A stretch of 60,404 nucleotides of DNA, taken from Gordonia rhizosphera NBRC 16068 (lineage in GTDB: Bacteria; Actinomycetota; Actinomycetes; Mycobacteriales; Mycobacteriaceae). The stretch covers positions 1 to 60,404 of the forward strand of contig NZ_BAHC01000070.1 in assembly GCF_000298195.1 (NCBI RefSeq), in the 5' to 3' direction. A program made the translations under genes and the position numbers. A model generated the notes under the pieces. The model was not told the DNA's origin. It made no database searches and saw nothing but the letters and a program-made list of their open reading frames with translations. Positions 1 to 9,189 of the stretch are shown here, one piece after another. Positions within the stretch are counted from its first letter, which is position 1. Every line of letters starts with the position of its first letter.

Positions 1-112
1 TTCGACTGCAGACGCGGGTCACGAACCCACGCCCGGGTCAGGCTGGATGTTACCCGGCTGACCACACGGCATCCAGGTCCCGGACGTCGTTGAACTCCGG
101 ACCACACCGACG

Positions 113-1003
113 TCACGCGGCGCCCGGCGCAGGGCAGGTGAAGCGAAATGGTGCGCCGTGGGTGGTGTCGGGATCGGTGAGAATGGTGTGATCATCGCGA
201 GCCACCGTCTTGATCTCCTTGGACCGGAGGTAATCCTCGGCCCGGTCGAGATCGTCCACCCGAAAGCAGACTGCGTGATGCATCTCGCCATGTGCGGCGA
301 GGTCGTCGGCAGCCAGCGTTCCGCCGCGATTGGGGATTGACAACTGCACCAGCGAGTGCCCGATTCGGATGTAGACGTCATCCGTGCCGGTGAGAGCCGA
401 GCTCGATTGCCCGACAACCGTTCCTCCCAGCACGGTGGTATAGGTGTGCGTGGCTCGCCGGAGGTCCCTGGTGAGCACGGTCGTGTATGCCATTCCGTGC
501 AGACCCAGGGGATGATTGGTTCTCCACCACTGAGGATCGAAGTCGGGCTTGAATCGAGGATCGAGCCCGGTGATCGCCATGCGCGTCGGTAAGAACTCCA
601 ACTGTGTGACCGTATCGTTCGGATGAGTGAAGATGGGGACAGGATCTTCCGATGGCGGTTGATCGGCAGCTTCACCGAGAATGCGAATGCCGTTGCTCTG
701 CAGCTGATGCCACAAGGCAATGTCATCCTCGCAGTACCACGCGATGGAATGCCAGTGGTTGCCGAACCGCCGATAGAACCTGCCGAGCGGATAGTCCTCC
801 CACCCCTCTTCCCGAAACGCCGGAGCCAGCGGCTCGATGACGACATCCCCGAGGACAACCAGTGAGGCGTCGCGCTTTTCATCCTCGAGGTAGTGGTTGT
901 CCAGGAAGCCGCGCCGTACGCCGAAGACATCGTCGTACCATGCCTCGAGCTCGGCGAGGTCGCCGGTTACATGGATGAGATGAAAGATGTGGCCAATCGT
1001 CAC
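113..1003 (-). CDS. VOC family (glyoxalase/extradiol dioxygenase fold) protein
   Basis: A 296-residue protein with two tandem vicinal-oxygen-chelate modules. The first covers roughly residues 4-140 and opens with HIFHLIHVTGDL and a following EAWYDDVFG. The second covers roughly 165-285, opening at LHGMAYTTVLTRDL and closing with HHAVCFRVDDLDRAEDYL. Members of this superfamily bind a divalent metal and include extradiol dioxygenases, lyases and isomerases. The substrate cannot be read from the sequence. The start is a GTG at 1003; no later Met is compatible with the conserved first beta strand. It is on the opposite strand to the oxidation cluster that follows, so a shared pathway is only a guess. 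The first 112 bases of the window hold no gene I can support. Confidence 0.75.
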   Translation of the reverse strand: MTIGHIFHLIHVTGDLAELEAWYDDVFGVRRGFLDNHYLEDEKRDASLVVLGDVVIEPLAPAFREEGWEDYPLGRFYRRFGNHWHSIAWYCEDDIALWHQLQSNGIRILGEAADQPPSEDPVPIFTHPNDTVTQLEFLPTRMAITGLDPRFKPDFDPQWWRTNHPLGLHGMAYTTVLTRDLRRATHTYTTVLGGTVVGQSSSALTGTDDVYIRIGHSLVQLSIPNRGGTLAADDLAAHGEMHHAVCFRVDDLDRAEDYLRSKEIKTVARDDHTILTDPDTTHGAPFRFTCPAPGAA

Positions 1004-1380
1004 GAGTCGAGAATCCTATCCGGTTGTATGAAAGATATTGTGCAACGGGTAATCACGGCGAAGTCCATCGATCGGGACACTCCTGGATCGGTCGACGGTC
1101 GGCTCGGGTTCGGTCGTCTTGATCGGTGCAGTCGAGTCACAGGCGCGGGTCGCGAGCCGTGCAGGCCATGGTCCGCCGTTCTGTGAACCATGGTTCGATT
1201 CTAGAAACCCTTGTGCAATTCCTCTATAGGAAGTACATTTTTTTTCATGACATGGCTCTCATCGAGTGAGTTGCCATGGCAGATGTCACAGATGCGACCA
1301 CGGATAACCCCGAACGGCGCATCGCACGTCAAATCTGTCTCGGCGCAGGTCGCCGATACCGAGATCTGTGGGAGTTGTTC
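1004..1380. promoter_or_regulatory. Intergenic region with two dyad symmetries
   Basis: This 377-base stretch separates the VOC gene from the CoA-transferase and probably carries both promoters. It holds a perfect 12-base palindrome, GAACCATGGTTC, at 1185-1196. At 1219-1232 there is a 5+5 inverted repeat with a four-base loop, TTCCTCTATAGGAA. A T-rich run follows at 1238-1245. These are plausible operator sites for the oxidation cluster, which has no regulator gene beside it. That role is inference. Confidence 0.35.
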
Positions 1381-2610
1381 ATGCCGGCAAGGCCGATGAG
1401 TGGCGTTCGGGTCGTCGAGGTCGCCCAGTTCACCTACGTTCCCGTCGCGGGAGCAGTCCTCGCCGATTGGGGTGCTGAGGTCATCAAAGTCGAGCACGCG
1501 GTCACCGGTGACGCGCAGCGCGGCCTACAGAACGTCGGCGGCGTCGAGGTCCTCGGCGGATTCTTTCCGCTTATGGAGCATCCGAATAGGGGCAAACGTG
1601 GGATCGGTCTCGCGCTGGAGAACCCCGAGGCGCGGGAGGTGCTCTACGAGATCGTCCGCAATTGCGACGTCTTCGTCACGAACTTCCTGCCCGAGGCTCG
1701 TGCCCGACTTGAGATCGATGTCGAACACATTCGCACGATCAATCCGGACATCATCTACGTCCGGGGCAGCGCGCTCGGTTCGCGTGGACCTGAGGCCGGC
1801 AGTGGTGGTTACGACGCACCCTCGTTCTGGTTCCGTGGCGGCAACGCCGCCGGTGCCTCGTGGCCGGGCCTGGAGGGTATGGTCGGACAACCGGGGCCGG
1901 CGTGGGGAGACACGATCGGTGGGATGAACATCGCCGGCGGCATCGCCGCCGCCCTGTTCTCCCGGGCACAGACCGGGGAGCCATCGATCGTCGACGTCTC
2001 TCTGCTCGCCAGCGGTGCCTGGGCCAATGCACTCTCGATCGACATCGCGCTGGCGGGCGGATCGATCATGGCGGGAACCGATCCGACGGGCATGCCCGGT
2101 GTCACCGGGAATCCGTTGATGGGCAATTTTCGGACCAAGGATGATCGCTTCCTCAATTTCTGCATGCTCCAGCCAGGTCGGTACTGGGCTGACCTGTGCA
2201 CACACATCGACCGCGAGCACCTGATCGGCGACGAGCGGTTCGACACCACCGAGAAGCTGATGTCGAACTGGGCGGCGGCGGCAAGCGAGATTGCGGCGGC
2301 GATGCGGTCGAGGTCATACGCAGAGTGGATCGAGCGCTTCCAGACACTTCAGGGACAGTGGGCTCCGGTTCAGAACGCTCTCGAGGCCGGCCTCGACGAG
2401 CAGCTACGTGCCAACGGTCAGGTTGCCGTCGTGCTCGACGAGGAGGGTGGCGAACACGAGTTGGTCACCTCCCCCGTGCAGTTCGACGAAACGCCGGCCA
2501 CTCCCGGACGAGCGCCCCGGTTCGCCGAGCACACCGACGAGATCCTCAAGGAACTGGGGCTCGACGAGGAGCGGATCATCGCGCTGAAGATAGCCGGGGC
2601 CGTCACCTGA
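1381..2610 (+). CDS. CaiB/BaiF family III CoA-transferase
   Basis: A 409-residue family III CoA-transferase. These enzymes move CoA between carboxylic acids through an aspartyl-CoA intermediate. The N-terminal MSGVRVVEVAQF followed by GAEVIKVEH is the family hallmark. The stretch WGDTIGGMNIAGGIAAAL places the expected catalytic Asp at about residue 177. An earlier ATG at 1276 would add 35 unconserved residues. I prefer 1381, which has GGGAG a few bases upstream; 1396 is also possible. It is the first gene of a same-strand cluster and probably activates a pathway acid to its CoA thioester. Confident in the family, not in the substrate. Confidence 0.85.
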   Translation: MPARPMSGVRVVEVAQFTYVPVAGAVLADWGAEVIKVEHAVTGDAQRGLQNVGGVEVLGGFFPLMEHPNRGKRGIGLALENPEAREVLYEIVRNCDVFVTNFLPEARARLEIDVEHIRTINPDIIYVRGSALGSRGPEAGSGGYDAPSFWFRGGNAAGASWPGLEGMVGQPGPAWGDTIGGMNIAGGIAAALFSRAQTGEPSIVDVSLLASGAWANALSIDIALAGGSIMAGTDPTGMPGVTGNPLMGNFRTKDDRFLNFCMLQPGRYWADLCTHIDREHLIGDERFDTTEKLMSNWAAAASEIAAAMRSRSYAEWIERFQTLQGQWAPVQNALEAGLDEQLRANGQVAVVLDEEGGEHELVTSPVQFDETPATPGRAPRFAEHTDEILKELGLDEERIIALKIAGAVT

Positions 2611-2657
2611 TCCGTTGCCGGACAGGGAATCGACCAGGCTCAAGAATGGAGACAACG

Positions 2658-3494
2658 ATGGCGGTGGGATTTGTCGGGGCCGGGCGGATGGGCCTTCCGA
2701 TGGTGCGCAGGCTCGTGGCGGCTGGACATCCGGTACGGGTGTCGGCGTTGTCGAACGAAGAAGGGTCTCTCCTCACCCGTGAGGGCGCGACTCCGGTATT
2801 CGCCGTGCGAGCCGTCGCCGACGACGCGGCCGTGGTGATCATCTGTGTCTACTCCGACGAGCAGGTTCGACAGGTCGCATTCGATGAAGGTCTCATCGAT
2901 GCGATGGAGCCGGGATCGGTGCTCGTCGTGCACACGACGTGCAGCCCTCGTACAGTGCAGGCTCTCGCGGAATACGCCGCCACACACGGCGTACAGGTTG
3001 TCGACTCGCCGATCAGTGGGGGACCCGATGACATTGCCGCAGGCCGGATCACGTCGTGGCAGGGCGGTGATCCGGATGACGTGCAGCGCATCCGCCCCTA
3101 CCTGAATAGTTATGCCGACCCGATGATCTATGTCGGTGCGGTGGGCAGCGGGCAGACCGTGAAACTCCTCAACAACGCGGTGTTCGCGGCGAACGTCGCG
3201 CTCGCGGTACAGGCGGCGCGGATCGCCACTGAGCTCGGTTTCGACGAGAAGGCCGCGGTGGAAGCGATGCGTTACGGAAGTTCGGACAGCAAGGCGTTGG
3301 CCATGATCGCCGCAAGTCCGAGCAGTGACACGTTCGTTGAGATGGTGCGCGAGTTCCTGGGCAAGGATGTCGTGGTCGTCCGTCGGATCACCCATGACAT
3401 CGGTGTCGACCTCGGGCCGATCGGTGACGTGCTCGACAGTGATGACGGGCGGTCGGTCCTGGGTGTGCACATCGGGGAGCGCGCACCCAGCTGA
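2658..3494 (+). CDS. NAD(P)-dependent beta-hydroxyacid dehydrogenase (3-hydroxyisobutyrate dehydrogenase-like)
   Basis: A 278-residue oxidoreductase. An N-terminal Rossmann motif (VGFVGAGRMGLPM) is followed by the substrate-site motif DSPISGGPDD and then GSGQTVKLLNNAVF, whose Lys matches the catalytic Lys of the family. An all-alpha C-terminal domain follows. Relatives oxidise 3-hydroxyisobutyrate, tartronate semialdehyde or other beta-hydroxyacids. The open frame extends far upstream, but the ATG at 2658 has GGAG at 2648-2651, and an in-frame ATG at 2646 lacks this spacing. It lies 47 bases after the CoA-transferase and about 100 before the aldehyde dehydrogenase, so it is probably co-transcribed. 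The substrate is unknown. Confidence 0.85.
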   Translation: MAVGFVGAGRMGLPMVRRLVAAGHPVRVSALSNEEGSLLTREGATPVFAVRAVADDAAVVIICVYSDEQVRQVAFDEGLIDAMEPGSVLVVHTTCSPRTVQALAEYAATHGVQVVDSPISGGPDDIAAGRITSWQGGDPDDVQRIRPYLNSYADPMIYVGAVGSGQTVKLLNNAVFAANVALAVQAARIATELGFDEKAAVEAMRYGSSDSKALAMIAASPSSDTFVEMVREFLGKDVVVVRRITHDIGVDLGPIGDVLDSDDGRSVLGVHIGERAPS

Positions 3495-3596
3495 CTGCCC
3501 ATCGCGCGCCGCCGCGCCGCCTTGTCAGACCATCGGTCGATCGAGTCACCGATCACCGAAAATACTATTTCACAACAGGATTCACGGGAGTGGCAC

Positions 3597-5054
3597 ATGA
3601 GCATCCAGGAATACCGCATGCTGATCGATGGCGAGCTCGTCGGCGCCGAGGGCGGGAGAACCTACGAAAACATCAATCCGGCGAACGAAGAGGTCATCGG
3701 TACCGCACCGAATGCATCGGTCGGCGACGTGGAGCGGGCGATTCGAGCGGCCCGCAAAGCATTCGAGACGACATCGTGGTCCACCGACGCCTCCCTGCGT
3801 CGCAGGAGCCTCGGCCAGTTGCAGGCCGCGCTCACCAAGAACCTCGACACGCTGCGGCCGATTCTGGTGGCGGAAGCGGGATCACCCATCGCGCTGACCT
3901 ACGACATCATGCTGGACACGTCGATCCCGATGATGTCTCACTACATCGACCTGCTCGACAGCTACGATTTCGAGCGCACCATCGACCCGGCACCCGGTGA
4001 CGATCCCGGTCTCAGGCGCATCATCCGGCACGAGGCGATCGGTGTGGTCTCGGCCATCACCCCGTGGAATTATCCCTTCTACCTGGCGATCGCAAAACTC
4101 ACCGCAGCGCTGGCGGCAGGCAACACCGTCGTCCTGAAGCCCGCTCCGGATACTCCGTGGAACACGCTCGAGATCGGACGAATCGTCAAGGAGTACACAG
4201 ATATCCCTGATGGCGTGGTGAATATCGTGTCCACAGATGACAACGAGGTCGCCGCGGTGCTGACCTCACACCCCGAGGTTGACGCGATCACCTTCACCGG
4301 ATCGACCGCGACAGGTCGGCGGATCATGGCCGCTGCGGCACCGACCGTCAAGCGCGTCACGCTCGAACTCGGCGGCAAATCATCGGCCATTCTGCTCGAC
4401 GACGCCGACTTCGGGTCGGTGATCCCCGGTGTCGCGGGAAGTACGTGCAGCCACGCTGGTCAGGGATGTGGGATCTATTCTCGTCTGGTCGTTCCTCGCT
4501 CGCGGTTGGACGAGGCGGTCGAGATCGCGGTGGCAGTGATGCAGCAGATGCCGTGGGGCGATCCCAATGATCCCGGCAACTACATGGGCCCGCTGGCCAA
4601 CAAGCGCCAGTACGAGTCGGTACTCCGGTTCTACGACATCGCGCAGCAGACCAGCCGCGTGGTGCTCGGGGGCAAGGCCAGTAATCGGTTCGAGAAAGGC
4701 TACTGGGTCGAACCGACCGTGATCACCGACGTCGACTCCCTGTCGACCGTGCCGCAGGAAGAGATCTTCGGTCCGCTGCTGTCCATCCTCTCGTACGAAG
4801 ACGACGCCGACGCGGTACGCATCTCCAACAACACGATCTACGGCCTCGCCGGTGGGGTCTGGAGCGCCGACGTCGAACGCGCCATGAACGTTGCACGCGG
4901 CATGCGTGCCGGATCGATCGGAGTGAACGGCGCCATGTGGATGCACGAGTCCGTGCCGTTCGGTGGCTACAAGCAGAGCGGTGTCGGGCGTGAATGGGGT
5001 GTGCAGGGGCTCGAAGACCTCATGGAGACCAAATCCATCGCTCGCCCGGCCTGA
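3597..5054 (+). CDS. NAD(P)-dependent aldehyde dehydrogenase
   Basis: A 485-residue enzyme that oxidises an aldehyde to the acid. Visible ALDH landmarks are PWNYPFYLAI, the cofactor loop FTGSTATGRR, LELGGKS with the general base near Glu257, and the catalytic cysteine near Cys291 in SHAGQGCGIYSR. The 34-residue spacing between these two is the usual one. EEIFGPLL and PFGGYKQSGVGRE follow. The start at 3597 has GGGAG at 3586-3590; the frame is open further upstream but unconserved. It sits directly before the mycofactocin-type SDR and P450 and would take the aldehyde made by the SDR. Confidence 0.92.
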   Translation: MSIQEYRMLIDGELVGAEGGRTYENINPANEEVIGTAPNASVGDVERAIRAARKAFETTSWSTDASLRRRSLGQLQAALTKNLDTLRPILVAEAGSPIALTYDIMLDTSIPMMSHYIDLLDSYDFERTIDPAPGDDPGLRRIIRHEAIGVVSAITPWNYPFYLAIAKLTAALAAGNTVVLKPAPDTPWNTLEIGRIVKEYTDIPDGVVNIVSTDDNEVAAVLTSHPEVDAITFTGSTATGRRIMAAAAPTVKRVTLELGGKSSAILLDDADFGSVIPGVAGSTCSHAGQGCGIYSRLVVPRSRLDEAVEIAVAVMQQMPWGDPNDPGNYMGPLANKRQYESVLRFYDIAQQTSRVVLGGKASNRFEKGYWVEPTVITDVDSLSTVPQEEIFGPLLSILSYEDDADAVRISNNTIYGLAGGVWSADVERAMNVARGMRAGSIGVNGAMWMHESVPFGGYKQSGVGREWGVQGLEDLMETKSIARPA

Positions 5055-5115
5055 TCCCCATCACCACCAGAACTTCACCACGACAGAGACAGATCGATCG
5101 AGAGGAAGACATCAC

Positions 5116-5976
5116 ATGGGAAGAGTTGAAGGCAAGGTCGCGTTCGTCACCGGTGCCGGCCGCGGTCAGGGACGCAGCCACGCGGTGCGTCTGGCCGAGG
5201 AAGGCGCCGACATCATCGCCGTCGACATCTGTCGCGACATCGAATCGAACTCCTATCCGCTGTCGGGTCCCGAGGACCTGAAGGAGACCGTGCGGCTGGT
5301 CGAGGGGCTTGGTCGCCGGATCGTCGCGACGGAGGCCGATGTCCGCGAGGCCGCCCAGCTGAGGTCCGCTCTGGACCAGGGTCTCGAGGCATTCGGCAAG
5401 GTCGATGTCGTCGTCGCCAACGCCGGTATCGCGCCGATGTGTAGCAACTCGGGCCGCCAAGGCTGGCTGGACGTCATCGGTGTCAATCTCATGGGTGTGC
5501 AGAACGCCATCCACACCGCTCTGCCCCACCTCGGGGAGGGCGCTTCGATCATCGCGACAGGTTCGGCCGCAGCGTTCATGCCGAACGAGATCCAAGAGCG
5601 TCCGGGCGCCGATCCCGGCGGTGCCGGCTACACGGTCGCGAAACTCATGCTGTCAAACTACATCCACGAACTGGCGCGCATGCTGTCCGGTGAGATGATC
5701 CGCGCGAACGTCGTACATCCGACGAACTGCAACACCGGCATGTTGCAGTCCGAGGCGATGTATAAGGCCTTCCGTCCGGACCTCGAGAATCCGACCAAGG
5801 AAGACGCCATCATCGCATTCCCGGAACAGCAGGCGATGCCGATCCCGTGGGTCGAGCCGGAGGACATCAGCAACGCTGTCGTCTACCTCGCCTCCGACGA
5901 GTCGCGCTACGTCACCGGCATGCAGATGCGCATCGATGCCGGTTCGTACCTGAAATTCCACTCCTTCCACAAGTAA
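5116..5976 (+). CDS. Mycofactocin-coupled SDR family oxidoreductase
   Basis: A 286-residue short-chain dehydrogenase of the type that keeps its nicotinamide bound and passes electrons to mycofactocin. The glycine motif TGAGRGQGRSHAVRLAEEGA followed by IIAVDIC is characteristic of this subfamily. NAGIA, a YTVAK catalytic pair, and the C-terminal SDESRYVTGMQMRIDAG are also visible. The length is typical. The start is ATG 5116 with GAGGAAG upstream. It probably oxidises the alcohol made by the neighbouring P450. The redox cofactor is inferred from family knowledge; no mycofactocin biosynthesis gene is in the window. Confidence 0.85.
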   Translation: MGRVEGKVAFVTGAGRGQGRSHAVRLAEEGADIIAVDICRDIESNSYPLSGPEDLKETVRLVEGLGRRIVATEADVREAAQLRSALDQGLEAFGKVDVVVANAGIAPMCSNSGRQGWLDVIGVNLMGVQNAIHTALPHLGEGASIIATGSAAAFMPNEIQERPGADPGGAGYTVAKLMLSNYIHELARMLSGEMIRANVVHPTNCNTGMLQSEAMYKAFRPDLENPTKEDAIIAFPEQQAMPIPWVEPEDISNAVVYLASDESRYVTGMQMRIDAGSYLKFHSFHK

Positions 5977-6047
5977 GCCCCGAGCGTGCCATCCCCGACG
6001 TCACCAACGCCGAAGTCCCCCATTCTGCTTGAGACCCGGAGCAAACC

Positions 6048-7409
6048 ATGACCACGGAGAACGTATCCAAGGTTGACCCGCACGAACTGAAGAAGTGCCC
6101 GGTCGACTACGAGCGCCATGGCCCACATTTCCGTGAGGAGTTCGTCGAGAAGACCCACGAACTCCACGCCAAGTGCCCGATCGCCTGGACCGAGGCCTAC
6201 GGCGGCCACTGGATCGCCAGCGGCATCGACGAGGTCTTCGCCATTGCGCGCCGCTCCGATGCGGTGACCAACTTCCGCGATGCCGATGGCACCAAGAACG
6301 GTTACGAGGGCATCAGCATCCCGGCCCTCCCGCAATCCGGACCGTACGCGCTACCGGGATTCCTCGAACTGGATCCACCCGAGCAGACCGACTTCCGGAA
6401 GATCCTGAACCCGTATCTGTCGCCGGCCGCTGTGGCGCGCTGGATTCCCGTCATCGACGACCTCATCCGCGCCTGCCTGGACGAGAAGATCGAGAGCGGC
6501 GAGATCGACTTCGTCCACGATCTCGCGAACATCGTGCCCGCAGTGGTGACCATGGGGCTCATGGGATTCCCGCTGACGGACTGGGAAATCCACAACGAAC
6601 CCGCGCATGCGCAGGTGTACACACCTCCGCATTCGCCGGAATTCCCTCGGGTGTGGCAGATGATCGAGGAAAGCCGCGCGGCGATGGCGAAATCGGTCGA
6701 GGACATCCGAGCGAAGCCACGGCCGGGCCTGATCAACGCTCTGATGAACGGGACCGTCGCAGGCAAACCGTTGAGTGATCTCGAGATCGTCGGAACCACC
6801 ACACTGCTGATCGGAGGCGGGTTCGACACCACCACAGCACTGACCGGCCAGTCGCTCCTGTGGCTTTCCACGCATCCCGAGCAACGCAAAGAACTCTCCG
6901 AGGACCTCGCTCATCTGCTGGACCCCGCGACCGAGGAGTTCTTGCGCTACTTCACCCCGGCCCAGGGCGACGGTCGGACCTTCAGCCAGGATCTCGAGAT
7001 CAACGGCGCGCAGTTCAAAGAGGGTGAGCGACTCTGGCTGTCGTGGGCCATGGCCAACCGGTCACCGGAGGCCTTCCCGAATCCCGACGAGGTCGACTTC
7101 CACCGGCGCGGAAACCGCCACGCCAGCTTCGGACTCGGCATACACCGTTGCATCGGCTCCAACGTCGCGCGAACCATCTACAAGCGCATGATCACCGCGG
7201 TCCTGCAGCGGATGCCGGATTTCGAGTGTGACGCCGACCAGGTCGTGTACTACGAGTCGGTGGCGGTGATCAACGGTCTGGTCAATCTGCCGGCAACCTT
7301 CACGCCGGGTGTGCGTCAGGGACCAGGTCTTGTCGAGACCATCAAGCGCGCCCAGCGGATCGTCGACGACCAGCGTCTCGCCGAGTCGGTGACAAAGAAG
7401 AAGGGGTAG
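6048..7409 (+). CDS. Cytochrome P450
   Basis: A 453-residue soluble bacterial P450. The heme-binding loop FGLGIHRCIG puts the proximal thiolate at about Cys368. The I-helix oxygen-activation motif is GGGFDTTT, and the K-helix ExxR appears as EEFLR. The short N-terminus without a membrane anchor is typical of class I P450s that use a ferredoxin and ferredoxin reductase. The fused ferredoxin-reductase gene starts 19 bases downstream and is the obvious redox partner. Neighbouring dehydrogenases suggest hydroxylation of an aliphatic or terpenoid-like carbon, but the substrate is not readable. Confidence 0.93.
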   Translation: MTTENVSKVDPHELKKCPVDYERHGPHFREEFVEKTHELHAKCPIAWTEAYGGHWIASGIDEVFAIARRSDAVTNFRDADGTKNGYEGISIPALPQSGPYALPGFLELDPPEQTDFRKILNPYLSPAAVARWIPVIDDLIRACLDEKIESGEIDFVHDLANIVPAVVTMGLMGFPLTDWEIHNEPAHAQVYTPPHSPEFPRVWQMIEESRAAMAKSVEDIRAKPRPGLINALMNGTVAGKPLSDLEIVGTTTLLIGGGFDTTTALTGQSLLWLSTHPEQRKELSEDLAHLLDPATEEFLRYFTPAQGDGRTFSQDLEINGAQFKEGERLWLSWAMANRSPEAFPNPDEVDFHRRGNRHASFGLGIHRCIGSNVARTIYKRMITAVLQRMPDFECDADQVVYYESVAVINGLVNLPATFTPGVRQGPGLVETIKRAQRIVDDQRLAESVTKKKG

Positions 7410-7428
7410 GCCGCGAAAGGAGAACCAC

Positions 7429-9123
7429 ATGGCTTACGTCATCACCCAGGCCTGCTGTAACGATGCGTCGTGCATCCCGGTCTGTCCGGTCAACTGCATT
7501 CACCCCACGCCGGATGAGGCGCCGTTCATGCGCACCGAGATGCTGCACATCGACCCTGAGGCTTGCATCGACTGTGGCGCATGCGTCGAGGAGTGTCCGG
7601 TCGAGGCGATCGTCGCCGAGGATGAACTCACGGAGGAGGAGGAGCCCTACCGGGAGCTCAACGCCGACTACTTTCGTGTGCACCCGTTCGACGGTGCGCC
7701 ACCGGATTTCGAATCACCAGGTCCCGTGGAGGATCTCGCTGATCTGCGGGTCGCGATCGTGGGTTCAGGCCCGTCCGCCTTCTTCGCAGCGATGGCGCTC
7801 GACGATCTTCGTGGTCCGGTTGTCCAGATGTACGAGCGTCTCTACACACCGTTCGGGCTGGTGCGATACGGCGTGGCACCGGACCACCAGACCACCAAGG
7901 CGGTCACTCGACAGTTCGCGTCCCTGCACAGGTCGAAGACCTTCACCCTCAACCTCGGTGTGGAGGTCGGCAAGCACGTCTCCCACGAGGAACTACTGGC
8001 CCACAATCATGCGGTTGTCTACGCGGTCGGTGCCTCGTCTGATCGCAGGATGGAAATCGCCGGCGAGGATCTCCCGGGCAGTCACGCGGCAACCGAGTTC
8101 GTCGGCTGGTACAACGGTCATCCCGATCACACTCATCACACCTTCGATCTGTCGGGCACGCGTGCGGTCATCGTCGGCAATGGCAATGTCGCCCTGGATG
8201 TCGCGCGGATCCTGCTATCCGATCCCGAGCATCTCCACACCGATTCCGACATCGCCGACCATGCCCTGGAAGCGTTGCGCAACAGCAGAATCAAGGAGGT
8301 CGTCGTCGTCGGTCGCCGTGGCATCGCCCAGGCCGGCTACACCAATCCGGAGATGATCGCGTTGTGCAATCTACCGGATGTCGATGTGATCTTCGATCCG
8401 TCCGAGGTCAGGACCGACGACGTCGTCCAGCACGTGCTCGACGATGAAGAGACCGAGTCCTCGGTCGACTTCAAGGTGAGGTTCGCACAGGAGCACGCCG
8501 GAACCGGTACCGGTAGGTCCAAACGACTCGTCATGCGTTTCCTGGCCTCTCCGATGCGGATTCACGGTGAGGGGCGGGTCGAATCGGTGGAGATCGCACT
8601 GAACCGACTGGAGGTCGACGACGATGGTTCGGTGTCGGCGACTGCGACCGGCGCAACGGATGTCATCGACACGGGCCTGGTGTTCCGGTCCGTCGGTTAC
8701 CGAGGCGTCGCGGTACCTGGGGTGCCCTTCGACGAAAGGCGGGGGGTCATCGCCAATGAGCACGGGCGGGTCATCGACCCGGAGACACGCGAGCAGCTTC
8801 GGGGCGTCTACACGACAGGTTGGATCAAGCGTGGTCCGTCAGGGGCGATCGGCACAAACAAGAAATGCGCCGACGACGTGGTGAAGTCGCTCGTAGAGGA
8901 CTTCTTGGCCGAGACGCTCGATAGTCCCGCCTCCTCGCAGGAGGATCTCGACGAGACGATAGCCTCCCGACAGCCCGACCGTCTCGATTTCGAGGACTGG
9001 ACTCGACTCGACCGGGCCGAGCGCGAGGCAGGCGGGTCTCGAGGTCGCCCGAGGATCAAGTTCATCGACGCGGGCACGATGCTCGATGTGGTGAGATCCG
9101 GCCGCCAGGCGCTGGATATCTGA
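7429..9123 (+). CDS. Fused 4Fe-4S/7Fe ferredoxin - FAD ferredoxin:NADP+ reductase (FprB-like)
   Basis: A 564-residue single-chain redox partner. Residues 1-65 form a bacterial ferredoxin with cysteines at 9, 10, 15, 19 and 23, plus a second cluster motif CIDCGACVEECPVEAI. From about residue 105 follows an adrenodoxin-reductase-like part. It has an FAD Rossmann motif (VGSGPSAFFAAMAL), the NADP site GNGNVALDVARILL, and a C-terminal TTGWIKRGPSGAIGTNK. This layout matches mycobacterial FprB. AAAGGAG at 7417-7423 precedes the ATG at 7429. Being adjacent to a P450, it most likely carries electrons from NADPH to that enzyme. Confidence 0.9.
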   Translation: MAYVITQACCNDASCIPVCPVNCIHPTPDEAPFMRTEMLHIDPEACIDCGACVEECPVEAIVAEDELTEEEEPYRELNADYFRVHPFDGAPPDFESPGPVEDLADLRVAIVGSGPSAFFAAMALDDLRGPVVQMYERLYTPFGLVRYGVAPDHQTTKAVTRQFASLHRSKTFTLNLGVEVGKHVSHEELLAHNHAVVYAVGASSDRRMEIAGEDLPGSHAATEFVGWYNGHPDHTHHTFDLSGTRAVIVGNGNVALDVARILLSDPEHLHTDSDIADHALEALRNSRIKEVVVVGRRGIAQAGYTNPEMIALCNLPDVDVIFDPSEVRTDDVVQHVLDDEETESSVDFKVRFAQEHAGTGTGRSKRLVMRFLASPMRIHGEGRVESVEIALNRLEVDDDGSVSATATGATDVIDTGLVFRSVGYRGVAVPGVPFDERRGVIANEHGRVIDPETREQLRGVYTTGWIKRGPSGAIGTNKKCADDVVKSLVEDFLAETLDSPASSQEDLDETIASRQPDRLDFEDWTRLDRAEREAGGSRGRPRIKFIDAGTMLDVVRSGRQALDI

Positions 9124-9189
9124 TTGATTTGGTGTATTTGCTCGGGCCTCGAGCGCGTTTTGCCCGGCTTGAAAGGTCAAGGAGATTAC

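Noticed and set aside
19..930. 303-codon minus-strand frame at the left edge
   Set aside because: It is a shifted-frame shadow of the VOC gene; the translation is Ser- and Arg-rich without structure.
1276..1380. N-terminal extension of the CoA-transferase
   Set aside because: The 35 extra residues are not conserved in style, and the ATG at 1381 has a better ribosome site.
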